Shown: piece after piece, positions 52,869 through 61,628 of the stretch
Layout of the letters: the number at the start of each line of letters is the position of its first letter
Position numbering within the stretch: the first letter of the stretch is position 1
From: Paenibacillus segetis
GTDB taxonomy: Bacteria; Bacillota; Bacilli; Paenibacillales; Paenibacillaceae
NCBI RefSeq assembly: GCF_014639155.1
Contig: NZ_BMFT01000002.1
Span: 62,001 to 126,000 of the forward strand
Length of the DNA stretch: 64,000 nucleotides
Direction: 5' to 3'
Translations under genes and position numbers: made by a program
Notes under the pieces: generated by a model
Database searches by the model: none
What the model was told of the DNA's origin: nothing
The model's input: the letters and a program-made list of their open reading frames with translations, nothing else

Positions 52869-53549
52869 ATGAAGAAGTACGTAGGCGGTTGGAACATGTT
52901 CGAGATAGCTTGGTTGGTTTTGTTTACCTCGATCGCAATTGGGTTTACGGTGATTTCAAAGGATTCCTTACTCGGATTTACAGTCTTCATCACTGGGGTA
53001 CTATGTGTGGTACTCACGGCAAAAGGAAAACTGATGAGCTATGTGTTCGGTATGTACAATACGGTAGGCTACGCATATTTGGCTTACGTGAACGGTTTGT
53101 TTGGAGAGGTAATGCTGAATTTGCTCTTCTTTGTTCCTATGAATGTGATTGGCTTCTATATGTGGAAAAATAACCTCCAAGGCGGCAAGTTGTCGATGCG
53201 CCAAATGAAACTTAAAGGTCTGCTCCAAGTCGGAGTAGTTTGCGTATTAGGCTGCTTGTTGCTAGGGTTTGGACTTTCGTTCATACCGGGGCAGAACTCG
53301 CCTTACATCGATGCCACAACGACGGTGTTATCCATCGTGGCTACCCTGTTAATGGTTCGAAGATTCAAGGAACAATGGCTGATTTATATTGTACTGAATA
53401 TGTTTACGGTGCTGTTATGGGTAATTCGTATGATCGAAGGCAGTGGCGAAGGCTTGCTGATGATCGTGATGTGGAGCGCGTATTTGGTTAACGCGATATA
53501 TGGTTATTACAATTGGAATAAAGGGGCCAAGGAGGTATTGTCCGCATGA
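52869..53549 (+). CDS. pnuC: Nicotinamide riboside transporter PnuC
   Basis: 226 residues, seven helices. Family features: the YVGGWNMFEIAWLVLFTSIAIGF start, CVVLTAKGKLMSYVFGMYNTVGYAYLAYVNGLFGEVMLNLLFFVPMNVIGFYMW and IDATTTVLSIVATLLMVRRFKEQWLIY with the substrate and Trp residues typical of PnuC. Imports nicotinamide riboside by facilitated diffusion, trapped by phosphorylation by the next gene product. I start at 52869 with GAGGGG 7 nt upstream; a GTG further up has no site. It overlaps nadR by 4 nt. Confidence 0.94.
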   Translation: MKKYVGGWNMFEIAWLVLFTSIAIGFTVISKDSLLGFTVFITGVLCVVLTAKGKLMSYVFGMYNTVGYAYLAYVNGLFGEVMLNLLFFVPMNVIGFYMWKNNLQGGKLSMRQMKLKGLLQVGVVCVLGCLLLGFGLSFIPGQNSPYIDATTTVLSIVATLLMVRRFKEQWLIYIVLNMFTVLLWVIRMIEGSGEGLLMIVMWSAYLVNAIYGYYNWNKGAKEVLSA

Positions 53550-54556
53550 AGACACTTGGATTAACACTGGGAAAGTTTGCTCCGCTGCATAAAGGACATC
53601 AGTCTATGATCGAAACGGCACTGCAAGAGGTCGATGAATTAATTGTGGTGATCTACGAGACGACGGTTATCACGATTCCGCTTCATATTCGGGCGAACTG
53701 GATACGGAAGCTCTATCCGACGGTTCGGGTGATCGAAGCCTGGGATGGTCCGGATGGATATTCAGACGACCGGGAGCATGAGATCCGGGAAGAGCAGTAT
53801 ATTTTGGGGTTGTTGGAAGGTGAGCAGGTTACTCATTTTTACTCCAGCGAGTTTTACGGAGAGCATATGAGCGTCGCCTTGGGTGCTGTGGATCGGCGGG
53901 TTGATGAAGCTCGCGTACGGGTTCCGATCTCGGCGACGATGATCCGTTCTAATCCTTATAAATACCGGGAGTTTGTAAGTGATATTGTGTACCGGGATTT
54001 AATCACAAAGGTTGTTTTTGTGGGGGCGATGTCGACAGGCAAATCCACGATCACCGAAGCGTTAGCGCGGCGGTATCACACGTCCTTTGCAAGTGAATAT
54101 GGGCGGGATTATTGGACCGAGCATCAGGTGGACCGCAGAATCGGCCTGGAAGCGTTCGACGAAATCGCAGTTGGACATATCGAACGGGAGGAGAAGGCAT
54201 TGCTGGGAGCGGATCGTTATCTTTTTGTCGATACCAATGCGATAACCACGTATATGTACGCCCTAGACTATCACGGCCGTGCCCCGGAGCTCTTAACCCG
54301 GATCGCCCTGGAGAACGCACAGCTCTATGATCTGTTTTTCCTGTGCGACGACGATATTCCTTACGATGATACTTGGGATCGCAGCGGGGATCAGAAACGG
54401 CAAGTTTTCCATAGACAGATCATCGCGGACTTGCAGGCACGGCGGATCCCCTTTATCACGTTGCGTGGCAGCCTGGAGGAAAGAATGCATAAGGTGGACG
54501 AAGTGTTGGCCAAGTTCGAGCCTTACCGGAACTATTTCGGGGAGCTCAATGGCTAA
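53546..54556 (+). CDS. nadR: NadR-like bifunctional NMN adenylyltransferase / nicotinamide riboside kinase
   Basis: 336 residues. N-terminal nucleotidyltransferase with GKFAPLHKGHQ (HxGH) and ISATMIRSNPYK (ISTTxxR) motifs; C-terminal kinase with Walker A GAMSTGKSTITEALARRY and YLFVDTNAITTYMYALDYHG. It phosphorylates nicotinamide riboside and adenylates NMN to NAD+. Unlike enterobacterial NadR it lacks the helix-turn-helix repressor domain. It overlaps pnuC by 4 nt (ATGA), coupling uptake and kinase. Confidence 0.95.
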   Translation: MKTLGLTLGKFAPLHKGHQSMIETALQEVDELIVVIYETTVITIPLHIRANWIRKLYPTVRVIEAWDGPDGYSDDREHEIREEQYILGLLEGEQVTHFYSSEFYGEHMSVALGAVDRRVDEARVRVPISATMIRSNPYKYREFVSDIVYRDLITKVVFVGAMSTGKSTITEALARRYHTSFASEYGRDYWTEHQVDRRIGLEAFDEIAVGHIEREEKALLGADRYLFVDTNAITTYMYALDYHGRAPELLTRIALENAQLYDLFFLCDDDIPYDDTWDRSGDQKRQVFHRQIIADLQARRIPFITLRGSLEERMHKVDEVLAKFEPYRNYFGELNG

Positions 54557-54584
54557 GAATATAGGAATTAAGGAGGCAAAGTGG

Positions 54585-55472
54585 ATGGATTTGTTGGATC
54601 GCGATGGACTTACAGAACGTGAATTCCTGGAGCAATATCGGGTTGGCGATTACGAGCGGCCTTCGGTGGCGACGGATATGGTCATTTTCACTGTAACGGA
54701 TGCGGAGCCGGACAGTTACCGCAAGTTACCGGATAAAGAGCTGCGAATTCTGCTTATTCGCCGAGGGGGGCACCCTTTCATTGGTAAATGGGCGCTGCCA
54801 GGTGGCTTCGTCCGCCCGGACGAGACGACGGAGCAGGCTGCGGCAAGGGAGTTGAGCGAGGAAACGGGTGTGGATGACGTTCATTTAGAGCAGTTATACA
54901 CCTTTAGTGATGTTGGGCGGGACCCCCGCACCTGGGTGATCAGTTGTAGCTACATGGCCTTGATCAACAGTGACCAGGTGCAGCTACAGGCAGGAGATGA
55001 CGCTGCCGACGTCGCCTGGTTCAAGGTATCCTATAGGCTTCTATGGGAGCGGAAAGAACTGATTAAGGATGGATACGTCAAGACACTGGAATATGAGCTT
55101 AAGCTCAGTATCGAAGGAGAAGAGCTAACGGCAATTGTGGATCGGACGGTTGCGGTAAAAGTGAACTCGACGTCAACCACCTACTCGATCGTATCGAATG
55201 ATGGATTGGCTTTTGATCATGCGAAGATTATTGCCTGCGCCATCGAGCGGTTGCGGGGAAAAGTGAATTATACCGATATTGCACTACACTTGATGCCACA
55301 GCTGTTCACCTTAACAGAGCTGCAGCAAGTTTACGAGGTAATCTTGGACAAGGAGCTGCTGAAGGCGGCTTTCCGGCGTAAAGTGAATGATCTCGTAGTG
55401 GAAACTGATCATTACACCGAAAATGCGGGGCACCGTCCATCCCGCTTATATCGGAGAAGTTTGGAGGATTAA
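54585..55472 (+). CDS. nrtR: NrtR-type Nudix regulator of NAD metabolism
   Basis: 295 residues. N-terminal Nudix domain with the full box GGFVRPDETTEQ...RELSEETGV (G-x5-E-x7-REUxEExGU), which in many NrtR is degenerate; here it looks catalytically complete. C-terminal winged helix (DHAKIIACAIERLRGKVNYTDIALHLMPQLFTLTELQQVYEVILDKELLKAAFRRKV) and R-rich end. It binds ADP-ribose or NAD and represses salvage genes. I start at 54585 with AAGGAGG 8 nt upstream; an ATG at 54549 also exists but lacks a site. Confidence 0.93.
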   Translation: MDLLDRDGLTEREFLEQYRVGDYERPSVATDMVIFTVTDAEPDSYRKLPDKELRILLIRRGGHPFIGKWALPGGFVRPDETTEQAAARELSEETGVDDVHLEQLYTFSDVGRDPRTWVISCSYMALINSDQVQLQAGDDAADVAWFKVSYRLLWERKELIKDGYVKTLEYELKLSIEGEELTAIVDRTVAVKVNSTSTTYSIVSNDGLAFDHAKIIACAIERLRGKVNYTDIALHLMPQLFTLTELQQVYEVILDKELLKAAFRRKVNDLVVETDHYTENAGHRPSRLYRRSLED

Positions 55473-55474
55473 CG

Positions 55475-56026
55475 ATGATATATAATCTTGAAGAGTTAAG
55501 AAAAGCATATAACGCGGGCAAAACGTTTAAGTTCGTGTTCTTTTGGGGCCATACGCCGCCTAAGGACGGGAGTGTCGATAAAAGCTGTTTCAGCCAATGG
55601 TGGATGTGCCCGTTCACGGTAGAGGAGACGAAGTATTCTTGTGCCGAGCAGTTCATGATGGCTGAGAAGGCAAGGATGTTCGGCGATGGCGAAATGCTGG
55701 AGTCGATCCTAAAAGCCAAGCATCCTAAAGAAATGAAAGCTTATGGGCGTGCGGTCCAGAACTTCGATAAGGACATTTGGGACAGAGAATGTTACGACAT
55801 TGTCAAAAGGGCCAGCTTGGCTAAATTTTCGCAGAATCCGGAGCTTGGTAAATATCTCATGTCGACGAAGAATCGCATCCTCGTCGAAGCCAGCCCGCGG
55901 GACCGCATTTGGGGGATCGGTATGGGTCAGTCCAATCCGGACGCGGAGAATCCCGTGAAATGGCGTGGTAGAAACCTACTGGGATTCGCGCTGAGCGAGG
56001 CGCGGGACGAGTTACTGCGGGGTTAG
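55475..56026 (+). CDS. NADAR-family protein (YbiA-like)
   Basis: 183 residues. Family blocks: FFWGHTPPKDGSVDKSCFSQWWMCPFTVEETKYSCAEQFMMAEKARMFGD, the KHPKEMKAYGRAVQNFDKDIWDRECYDIV stretch and SPRDRIWGIGMGQSNPDAENPVKWRGRNLLGFALSEARDELL. NADAR proteins act on NAD-derived compounds or remove ADP-ribose from DNA; some are antitoxins to DarT toxins. No toxin lies next to it here. Its start, 3 nt after the nrtR stop with GGAGG upstream, ties it to the NAD salvage operon; its exact role there is open. Confidence 0.93.
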   Translation: MIYNLEELRKAYNAGKTFKFVFFWGHTPPKDGSVDKSCFSQWWMCPFTVEETKYSCAEQFMMAEKARMFGDGEMLESILKAKHPKEMKAYGRAVQNFDKDIWDRECYDIVKRASLAKFSQNPELGKYLMSTKNRILVEASPRDRIWGIGMGQSNPDAENPVKWRGRNLLGFALSEARDELLRG

Positions 56027-56058
56027 CTTGAAGTCCCTCTTCACTCAGCACAACAAAG

Positions 56059-56091
56059 AAAGAACCGGCAGAAAAATGCCGGTTCTTTTAC
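56059..56091 (+). terminator. Terminator of the NAD salvage operon
   Basis: AAAGAACCGGCA (56059-56070) and TGCCGGTTCTTT (56077-56088), followed by TTTA. Confidence 0.85.
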
Positions 56092-56263
56092 ATGTAAATG
56101 ATTTGCATTCAAAGAAACATCGTGATAAGATTAGAAGATCACTGACAAATTGTAAATGAACATAGATATATCATGTTACCTTACAATAATATAATATCAT
56201 ATGGATTTACCGTTTGTCAAATATTAATTTTGCTTCTTTATAACAAGATTGAAAAGGAGCGTG

Positions 56264-58696
56264 TTGAGCAAGATGATAAGCGCAAAGGATTGGCAGCAAG
56301 AGCAGGAGCGGCTTGATCTGGTAACAGAAGGACTGCGGTCACAAATCGCTGAACTGGAACCAGAAGTATCCGGATTACGTGAACAGGTGACCGATATTCG
56401 CAAGCAGTTCTGGGAGGAAGTTACGGTCAATACGAGCACGGAAGAAGATTTCGAAGAGACCTTCTACAGTATAAAGCAGCAAGAAGCGCTGTTGTCCGAG
56501 CGGGAACGCAGTCATCGGCAACGGATGCAACGTTTGAAAAGTATGAAACGGCTGTTGCCGTCCCCCTACTTTGGACGAATTGATTTTCAAGAGGACGGCA
56601 CGGGGTTCAGTGAGCAAATATATATCGGTGCATCATCCTTCGCTGATGAGGATGCCATGAATTTTCTAGTCTACGACTGGCGAACACCCATTGCAAGCAT
56701 GTATTATGACTATTCCCCAGGGCCATCAGATTATGATACGCCGGGTGGAGAAATAACGGGTGAGATGACGCTGAAGCGTCAATACCAGATCACTGACGGT
56801 CAGCTCCAGAATGTGTTCGATACGAGCTTAACTATCGGCGATGAGTTGCTCCAGCAAGTCCTGGGTAAGGGCGCGAATGCGCAAATGAAGAGTATCGTGG
56901 CGACGATTCAAAAAGAGCAAAACACCATCATCCGTAACGATAAGAGTCGTATGCTCATTGTGCAGGGGGCAGCTGGTAGCGGAAAGACATCCGCAGCTCT
57001 GCAACGGGTAGCGTATTTGTTGTATAAACACCGTGATCGGCTCAAGGCGGACCAGATCGTTCTTTTCTCGCCTAATCCGATGTTTAACAGTTATGTATCC
57101 ACGGTACTTCCCGAACTCGGCGAGGAGAACATGCAGCAGACGACCTTTCAGGAATATCTTGAATATTGGCTTGGATCGACGATGCGTATAGAGGACCCGT
57201 TTGAGCAAATCGAATACGCCTTAACAGCAAATCTATCTGAGGAGTATGAAGCGCGGTTAAGTGGGATGCACTATAAGGCGTCTGAGAATTTCCTACATGC
57301 TATCCAAAGCTATGCGTTGTGGCTAGGGGAGGAGGGCATGCGCTTCCGTAGTATCCAATTCCGGGGCCGCGAGCTAATTACCGCGGAACAAATGAAGTCG
57401 CAATTTTATAGCTATGACCGTTCCATTCGTCTGGCTAATCGCATGGGTCTGCTACGTGAATGGTTACTGCGAGAGCTGACTACGCTGGAGCGTCAAGAAC
57501 GGGATGAGCTCTGGGTTCAAGATGAACTCAATTATCTCGACAATGAGCAATATGCCGAAGCCTACAGCGCGTTGCTTAAGAAGTACCAGCGAGAAGAGGC
57601 GGTCTTCGACTTTACGAAGCAGTATGAAGAGGTCTATGGTGATTTTCGCGGGCAGGAGTTGGGGGAAGAGAACGTCTTCGATTTTTCCGTACAGGAAGAA
57701 TCACTGCTGCGTCGGATGGTTGTAAAAGAACATTTCAAGCCGCTGAGGAGAGACGTGAAGCGGTTCATGTTCATAGATGTGGTAGGGCTGTACGATCAGT
57801 TGTTTAGCGAGGATGCCACTTTTCGGAGAATGACGAACGAGACGGAAGTGCCAAAAGAGTGGCCCGCAATCTGTAAACAAACGAAGGAAAAGCTGAGTCG
57901 GCTCGAACTGTTTTATGAGGATGCAACGCCATATTTATATTTAAAGGAACTCGTCGAGGGGGCTCGGACCAATACGATGGTACGGCATGTATTTGTTGAC
58001 GAAGGCCAGGATTATTCACCGTTCCAATACGTGTTCCTCAAACGGTTGTTTCCGCGTGCTCGTATGACGGTGCTCGGGGATTTTGGTCAAGCGATCTTCC
58101 CACAAGCGACGAATCTACAGGAGGTCGACTCACCGTTGATCCGACTCTACGATGAAAGCGAAACGAGCCTGATTCGCCTTGTCCAAAGTTATCGTTCAAC
58201 ACGTGAGATTGTCGAATTTACGAGGGCGCTGCTACCAAACGAAGAGATTGTTCCCTTTCAGAGGGCTGGTAGGAAGCCTTGTCTCTTGAAGGCTGGCAGT
58301 AGTGAAAAGCGGGCAGCACGAATTATCGCAGACCTCGCCGATCTTAAGGCTGAAGGATTCGACTCCTTCGCCATTATTACGAAAAATGCAGCTGAAAGCC
58401 TCGAATCTTACGAGACATTGACAGCACAGGGTTGTGAGACCCTACGGCTCATCACGAAGGAGACGATCACTTTTGAGAAAGGGATAGCGGTTATGCCTGC
58501 CTATCTCGCCAAGGGTGTCGAATTCGATGCTGTATTGATCTATGATGCTTCTTCGCAGACATATCACCGGGAAAGCGAGCGTAAGCTCTTTTATACAGCA
58601 TGTACGCGTGCGATGCATCGGCTTCTGCTCTATACGACAGGGGAATGGACACCATATATCCAGGCAGTGGATACGTCTTTGTATGAGGAAGAGTAG
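56264..58696 (+). CDS. helD: HelD-type RNA polymerase recycling ATPase/helicase-like protein
   Basis: 810 residues. N-terminal coiled-coil arm (about 5-85), a domain with FSEQIYIGASSFADEDAMNFLVYDWRTPIASMYYDYSPG, then Superfamily 1 motifs: Walker A GAAGSGKTSAALQR, FVDEGQDYSPFQ (DEGQD, motif II), LVQSYRST and, near the C-terminus, ESERKLFYTACTRAMHRLLLYTTG. HelD frees stalled RNA polymerase from DNA using ATP. No Shine-Dalgarno suits the far ATG at 56273; I take TTG at 56264, with AAGGAG 5 nt upstream. A TTG at 56249 is less likely. Monocistronic. Confidence 0.93.
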   Translation: MSKMISAKDWQQEQERLDLVTEGLRSQIAELEPEVSGLREQVTDIRKQFWEEVTVNTSTEEDFEETFYSIKQQEALLSERERSHRQRMQRLKSMKRLLPSPYFGRIDFQEDGTGFSEQIYIGASSFADEDAMNFLVYDWRTPIASMYYDYSPGPSDYDTPGGEITGEMTLKRQYQITDGQLQNVFDTSLTIGDELLQQVLGKGANAQMKSIVATIQKEQNTIIRNDKSRMLIVQGAAGSGKTSAALQRVAYLLYKHRDRLKADQIVLFSPNPMFNSYVSTVLPELGEENMQQTTFQEYLEYWLGSTMRIEDPFEQIEYALTANLSEEYEARLSGMHYKASENFLHAIQSYALWLGEEGMRFRSIQFRGRELITAEQMKSQFYSYDRSIRLANRMGLLREWLLRELTTLERQERDELWVQDELNYLDNEQYAEAYSALLKKYQREEAVFDFTKQYEEVYGDFRGQELGEENVFDFSVQEESLLRRMVVKEHFKPLRRDVKRFMFIDVVGLYDQLFSEDATFRRMTNETEVPKEWPAICKQTKEKLSRLELFYEDATPYLYLKELVEGARTNTMVRHVFVDEGQDYSPFQYVFLKRLFPRARMTVLGDFGQAIFPQATNLQEVDSPLIRLYDESETSLIRLVQSYRSTREIVEFTRALLPNEEIVPFQRAGRKPCLLKAGSSEKRAARIIADLADLKAEGFDSFAIITKNAAESLESYETLTAQGCETLRLITKETITFEKGIAVMPAYLAKGVEFDAVLIYDASSQTYHRESERKLFYTACTRAMHRLLLYTTGEWTPYIQAVDTSLYEEE

Positions 58697-58730
58697 AGGT
58701 AAGACAAAAACTTCAAAATGACTTCAATAT

Positions 58731-58758
58731 ACGCTCGGGGATTCCGAGCGTTTTTTTT
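58731..58758 (+). terminator. Terminator of helD
   Basis: ACGCTCGG (58731-58738) and CCGAGCGT (58744-58751) with eight T. Confidence 0.93.
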
Positions 58759-58807
58759 CTTTAAAATGGTCGCATAAAAAAAATCCAGCCCAGCATCACA
58801 ATTTCAC

Positions 58808-58838
58808 TTGCACCTTACGTAACGTAATGTTTTAAAAT
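58808..58838 (+). promoter_or_regulatory. MerR-type promoter with 19-bp spacer
   Basis: TTGCAC (58808-58813), 19-nt spacer, TAAAAT (58833-58838). The spacer holds TTACGTAACGTAA (58815-58827), a perfect dyad. A 19-bp spacer with the dyad in it is the layout activated by MerR-family proteins. Confidence 0.85.
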
Positions 58839-58887
58839 AGGGTTACCAGTATTTTACTATTACCAAAGAGTGGAGAGGAGATGGTAA

Positions 58888-59394
58888 ATGAAGAGTCATT
58901 GGAAGGTCGGGGACCTCGCCAAGCTGACGGGGCTTACCGTACGAACCCTACGCTTTTATGATCAAATCGGTTTGTTATCTCCATCCGGTCAGACGGAATC
59001 GGGCCACAGGCTATATAGTGAAGCAAACTTGTCACGTTTGCACCAGATTTTATCGCTTAAGGAATTGGGCTTATCTCTCGAAGAGGTTAAGTCGGCTTTA
59101 AGTGGCGGGCAGATCAGCCCGCTTGAAATTGTAAACCTACAAATAGACCAGATCAAAGAACAGATGAAATTGCAGCAGAAACTACTAGAGCAACTCAGGC
59201 ACGTATCCAAGCATATGCAGGGCAAGGCGGAATTAACGGTTGAAGATTTAACGAGCCTTCTGCAAGCGATGAAGGTGGGGTTTGAGAAACCAGTCATTGA
59301 TCGACAAACGGGCTGGGAGCGACATTTGGATCTATTGGGAGCTTTTCTTGCCGAGGAAAGCGGAATTCCGGAAAATAAGGAGGAAAATCAATGA
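58888..59394 (+). CDS. MerR-family regulator
   Basis: 168 residues. Winged helix KVGDLAKLTGLTVRTLRFYDQIGLLSPSGQTESGHRLYSEANLSRLHQILSLKELGLSLEEVKSALSGG (about 7-73), long dimer helix, and a short C-terminal part without an obvious metal motif (no CxnC). Probably senses an organic signal. Promoter with 19-bp spacer directly upstream suggests self-activation. It overlaps the next gene by 4 nt (ATGA), making it cotranscribed with two AHSA1 proteins. Confidence 0.93.
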   Translation: MKSHWKVGDLAKLTGLTVRTLRFYDQIGLLSPSGQTESGHRLYSEANLSRLHQILSLKELGLSLEEVKSALSGGQISPLEIVNLQIDQIKEQMKLQQKLLEQLRHVSKHMQGKAELTVEDLTSLLQAMKVGFEKPVIDRQTGWERHLDLLGAFLAEESGIPENKEENQ

Positions 59395-59834
59395 ACGAAC
59401 GATTTGTTAAACATGGAACCTTCGTCGTCGAGCGAACTTATGCCGCTTCGCCAGAGCGGGTTTATCACGCATGGGCCGACCCGATTGCCAAAGCCAAGTG
59501 GTTTTCGAAGCCAGATATCTTCGATTTCAAGGTTGGTGGGCGCGAGTATAGCAGAGGTGGGCCACCGGGTGGACCGATCTTTACCTTCGACGCCAATTAT
59601 CAGGAGCTTGTTCCGGAGCAGCGTATTGTCTACACTTACACCCTGGACTCGGGCGACACACGCATCTCCGTCTCCATTACAACAATCGAGCTTATCAAGG
59701 TTGAAGGCGGTACGAAACTGATTTTCACGGAGCAAGGTGCGTTCTTTGACGGGCACGATACACTGGAAGAACGGGAACACGGTACAAACGCCATGTTGGA
59801 CACACTGGGCAAGGTAGTAGTAGGGGAGGTATGA
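59391..59834 (+). CDS. SRPBCC (AHSA1-like) protein, first of a tandem pair
   Basis: 147 residues. Pattern VERTYAASPERVYHAWADPIAKAKWFSKPDIFDFKVGGREYSRGGPPGGPIFTFDANYQELVPEQRIVYTYTL and the C-terminal LIFTEQGAFFDGHDTLEEREHG block. Ligand unknown. Starts within the MerR stop codon, so it is translated with the regulator; a likely target of the ligand that MerR senses. Confidence 0.9.
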   Translation: MNERFVKHGTFVVERTYAASPERVYHAWADPIAKAKWFSKPDIFDFKVGGREYSRGGPPGGPIFTFDANYQELVPEQRIVYTYTLDSGDTRISVSITTIELIKVEGGTKLIFTEQGAFFDGHDTLEEREHGTNAMLDTLGKVVVGEV

Positions 59835-59836
59835 AT

Positions 59837-60274
59837 ATGACAATAGGTGAAAATGAACTTATTGCTACGCGCGAGTACGATGTGCCGCGGGAGCTTGTGT
59901 TTCGAGCGTGGACAACCCCCGATTTGCTAGCAAAGTGGTGGGGACCTCGAGGATTCACATGTACGTTTCATGAGTGCGATATGAGACCGGGCGGCACGTG
60001 GAAGTTCACCATGCATGGACCGGATGGCGTGGATTATCCTAACCATTGCGCCTTTGTTGAGTTCGTACCGCTGGAGCGGGTTGTAATTGATCATTTGAAC
60101 ATTCATGAATTTCGGGTAACGGGTATCTTCGAGGACATAGAAGGGGGGACCAGAGTTACCTTCCGTCAACAATTCAAGTTAAAAGAGGACTTTGAACATG
60201 CTAGGCCGATCTGCATAGAAGCTAATGAACAGCTGCTTGACCGGCTAGGCCAGGTGCTAGCGGAATTGACCTAA
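59837..60274 (+). CDS. SRPBCC (AHSA1-like) protein, second of a tandem pair
   Basis: 145 residues. LIATREYDVPRELVFRAWTTPDLLAKWWGPRGFTCTFHECDMRPGGTWKFTMHGPDGVDYPNHCAFVEFVPLERVVIDHL is the classical AHSA1 core; TRVTFRQQFKLKEDFEHARPICIEANEQLLDRLGQVLAEL closes it. GGGGAGG lies 6 nt before the ATG at 59837. A further ATG at 59831 overlaps the site. Paralogue of the gene before it, diverged; the pair may form a hetero-complex or bind related ligands. Confidence 0.9.
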   Translation: MTIGENELIATREYDVPRELVFRAWTTPDLLAKWWGPRGFTCTFHECDMRPGGTWKFTMHGPDGVDYPNHCAFVEFVPLERVVIDHLNIHEFRVTGIFEDIEGGTRVTFRQQFKLKEDFEHARPICIEANEQLLDRLGQVLAELT

Positions 60275-60301
60275 TCGCTTTGCGTAATGCTACTAGATTA
60301 A

Positions 60302-60327
60302 CCCCCTGACCACAAACGGTGAGGGGG
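60302..60327. terminator. Hairpin after the AHSA1 pair
   Basis: CCCCCT (60302-60307) and AGGGGG (60322-60327), with ACC/GGT inside; weak T-tail. Confidence 0.4.
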
Positions 60328-60356
60328 CTGATTTCTGCTTAATATAAATGCAACGG

Positions 60357-61478
60357 CTAGAACAATCCGGGCTGACCATGCACCTTAGCTAGTGCCTCTA
60401 TGAAATAATAATCCCCGTAGATAATCGGCACATTCACATGCTTGTTCACGGGATAGGATACAGTTCCTTTGGTAAGAATAGCGTCCTGCTGATCGCTGAA
60501 ATCGGCATAGTTCTCATACAGACCTTGGAGTATGCCGAGAGCACTATCGTAGTAGAAGGATTTCTCCGTTGGATCCTCAAGCAACATACTTAACTCCAGC
60601 AGACCGCTTGCCGTACAAGCGGCGGCTGAGGAGTCGCGAACATGCTTATCCTTATCGGCTGTTCTGAAGTCCCAATAAGGAACTTGATCTTCAGGAAGAT
60701 GAGATAAGAAGTAATTCGCGATATTTTTAGAAGCTGTCAGGTATTCGGCTTTTCCTGTCTCACGTGCTGCAATCGCAAAGCCATAAATAGCCCAAGCCTG
60801 TCCTCTTGACCATACTGAATCCGGTCCAAGGCCTTGCCCGCCCAAGTTCTCAATCTTTTCCCCAGTCTCTGGATCGAAGCTTACAATATGAGGAACCGTC
60901 CAGTCATCTCGTACAAAATGTTTAAGTACGGTATCTGCATGTGCAATCGCGATATGCTTGAAGCGTGGATCATGTTCTTCCTTCGAAGCCCAGAATAGCA
61001 ATGGCAGGTTCATGAGGCAATCGATAATGGCCCAGCCTGTACTATTTGGATCGACGCGATCCGTCCACGCTCTGATAAATTGCCCCTTTAGATTGAATCT
61101 GCCTGCCAGATGGCTGGCCGCAATCAGACCGGATCTCCGTGCTTCTTCATTCCCTGTCCATTGATAGTTAACGACGGCAGTTGGCAAGTACATAAATCCA
61201 ACATCATGATGAATATCATAAAAATCGCATAAAGGAACATTTAGTTCTTGTTCAATGTTAATTGCAAGCTTTTTCAAGGACTCCTCTTTCGTCTCGCGAT
61301 AGGCTAGCCATAGCAAGCCTCCCCAGAATCCCGAGGTCCAGAAGGAGGCGTCTTCACAATTGTATCCGTCACTTAGACATACATGTGGGAAGCTTACCCC
61401 AATTTTTTTACTTAGTGTACTGATTTTTTTCAATGATTCCTTATAAGCATGATTCAGCCAGTCCGGATGTTGATTCAT
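60357..61478 (-). CDS. GH88-family unsaturated glucuronyl hydrolase
   Basis: 373 residues, alpha/alpha barrel. Family stretches: CEDASFWTSGFWGGLLWLAYRETKEE, the CDFYDIHHDVGFMYLPTAVVNYQWTG region with the catalytic Asp, GWAIIDCLMNLPLLFWA with the second Asp, and GPDSVWSRGQAWAIYGFAIAARETGK (the W-x-R-G-Q-A-W motif). It removes terminal unsaturated uronic acid from oligosaccharides produced by polysaccharide lyases. No signal peptide, so cytoplasmic, needing an importer elsewhere. GAGGAGA lies upstream. The AraC-type membrane regulator just upstream may control it. Confidence 0.94.
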   Translation of the reverse strand: MNQHPDWLNHAYKESLKKISTLSKKIGVSFPHVCLSDGYNCEDASFWTSGFWGGLLWLAYRETKEESLKKLAINIEQELNVPLCDFYDIHHDVGFMYLPTAVVNYQWTGNEEARRSGLIAASHLAGRFNLKGQFIRAWTDRVDPNSTGWAIIDCLMNLPLLFWASKEEHDPRFKHIAIAHADTVLKHFVRDDWTVPHIVSFDPETGEKIENLGGQGLGPDSVWSRGQAWAIYGFAIAARETGKAEYLTASKNIANYFLSHLPEDQVPYWDFRTADKDKHVRDSSAAACTASGLLELSMLLEDPTEKSFYYDSALGILQGLYENYADFSDQQDAILTKGTVSYPVNKHVNVPIIYGDYYFIEALAKVHGQPGLF

Positions 61479-61628
61479 TTGGTATATCTCCTCTCATTCT
61501 AAGGTCGCATGATGTCACGATACCTGTATTCTAAAGGCAGCAGTATGAGAGGGATATCCTTACTATTTGTTGTTGTCGTGAATTTCAATATAACAGCAAG
61601 AAATCGTGATTCCAATAAAGATTAGAAG

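Noticed and set aside
54327-54584. Upstream extension of the nrtR frame into nadR
   Set aside because: The segment is nadR sequence in another frame; a good AAGGAGG site places the start at 54585.
55475-56026. NADAR gene as the antitoxin of a DarT toxin pair
   Set aside because: No toxin-like gene is adjacent; the gene is joined to the NAD salvage operon.
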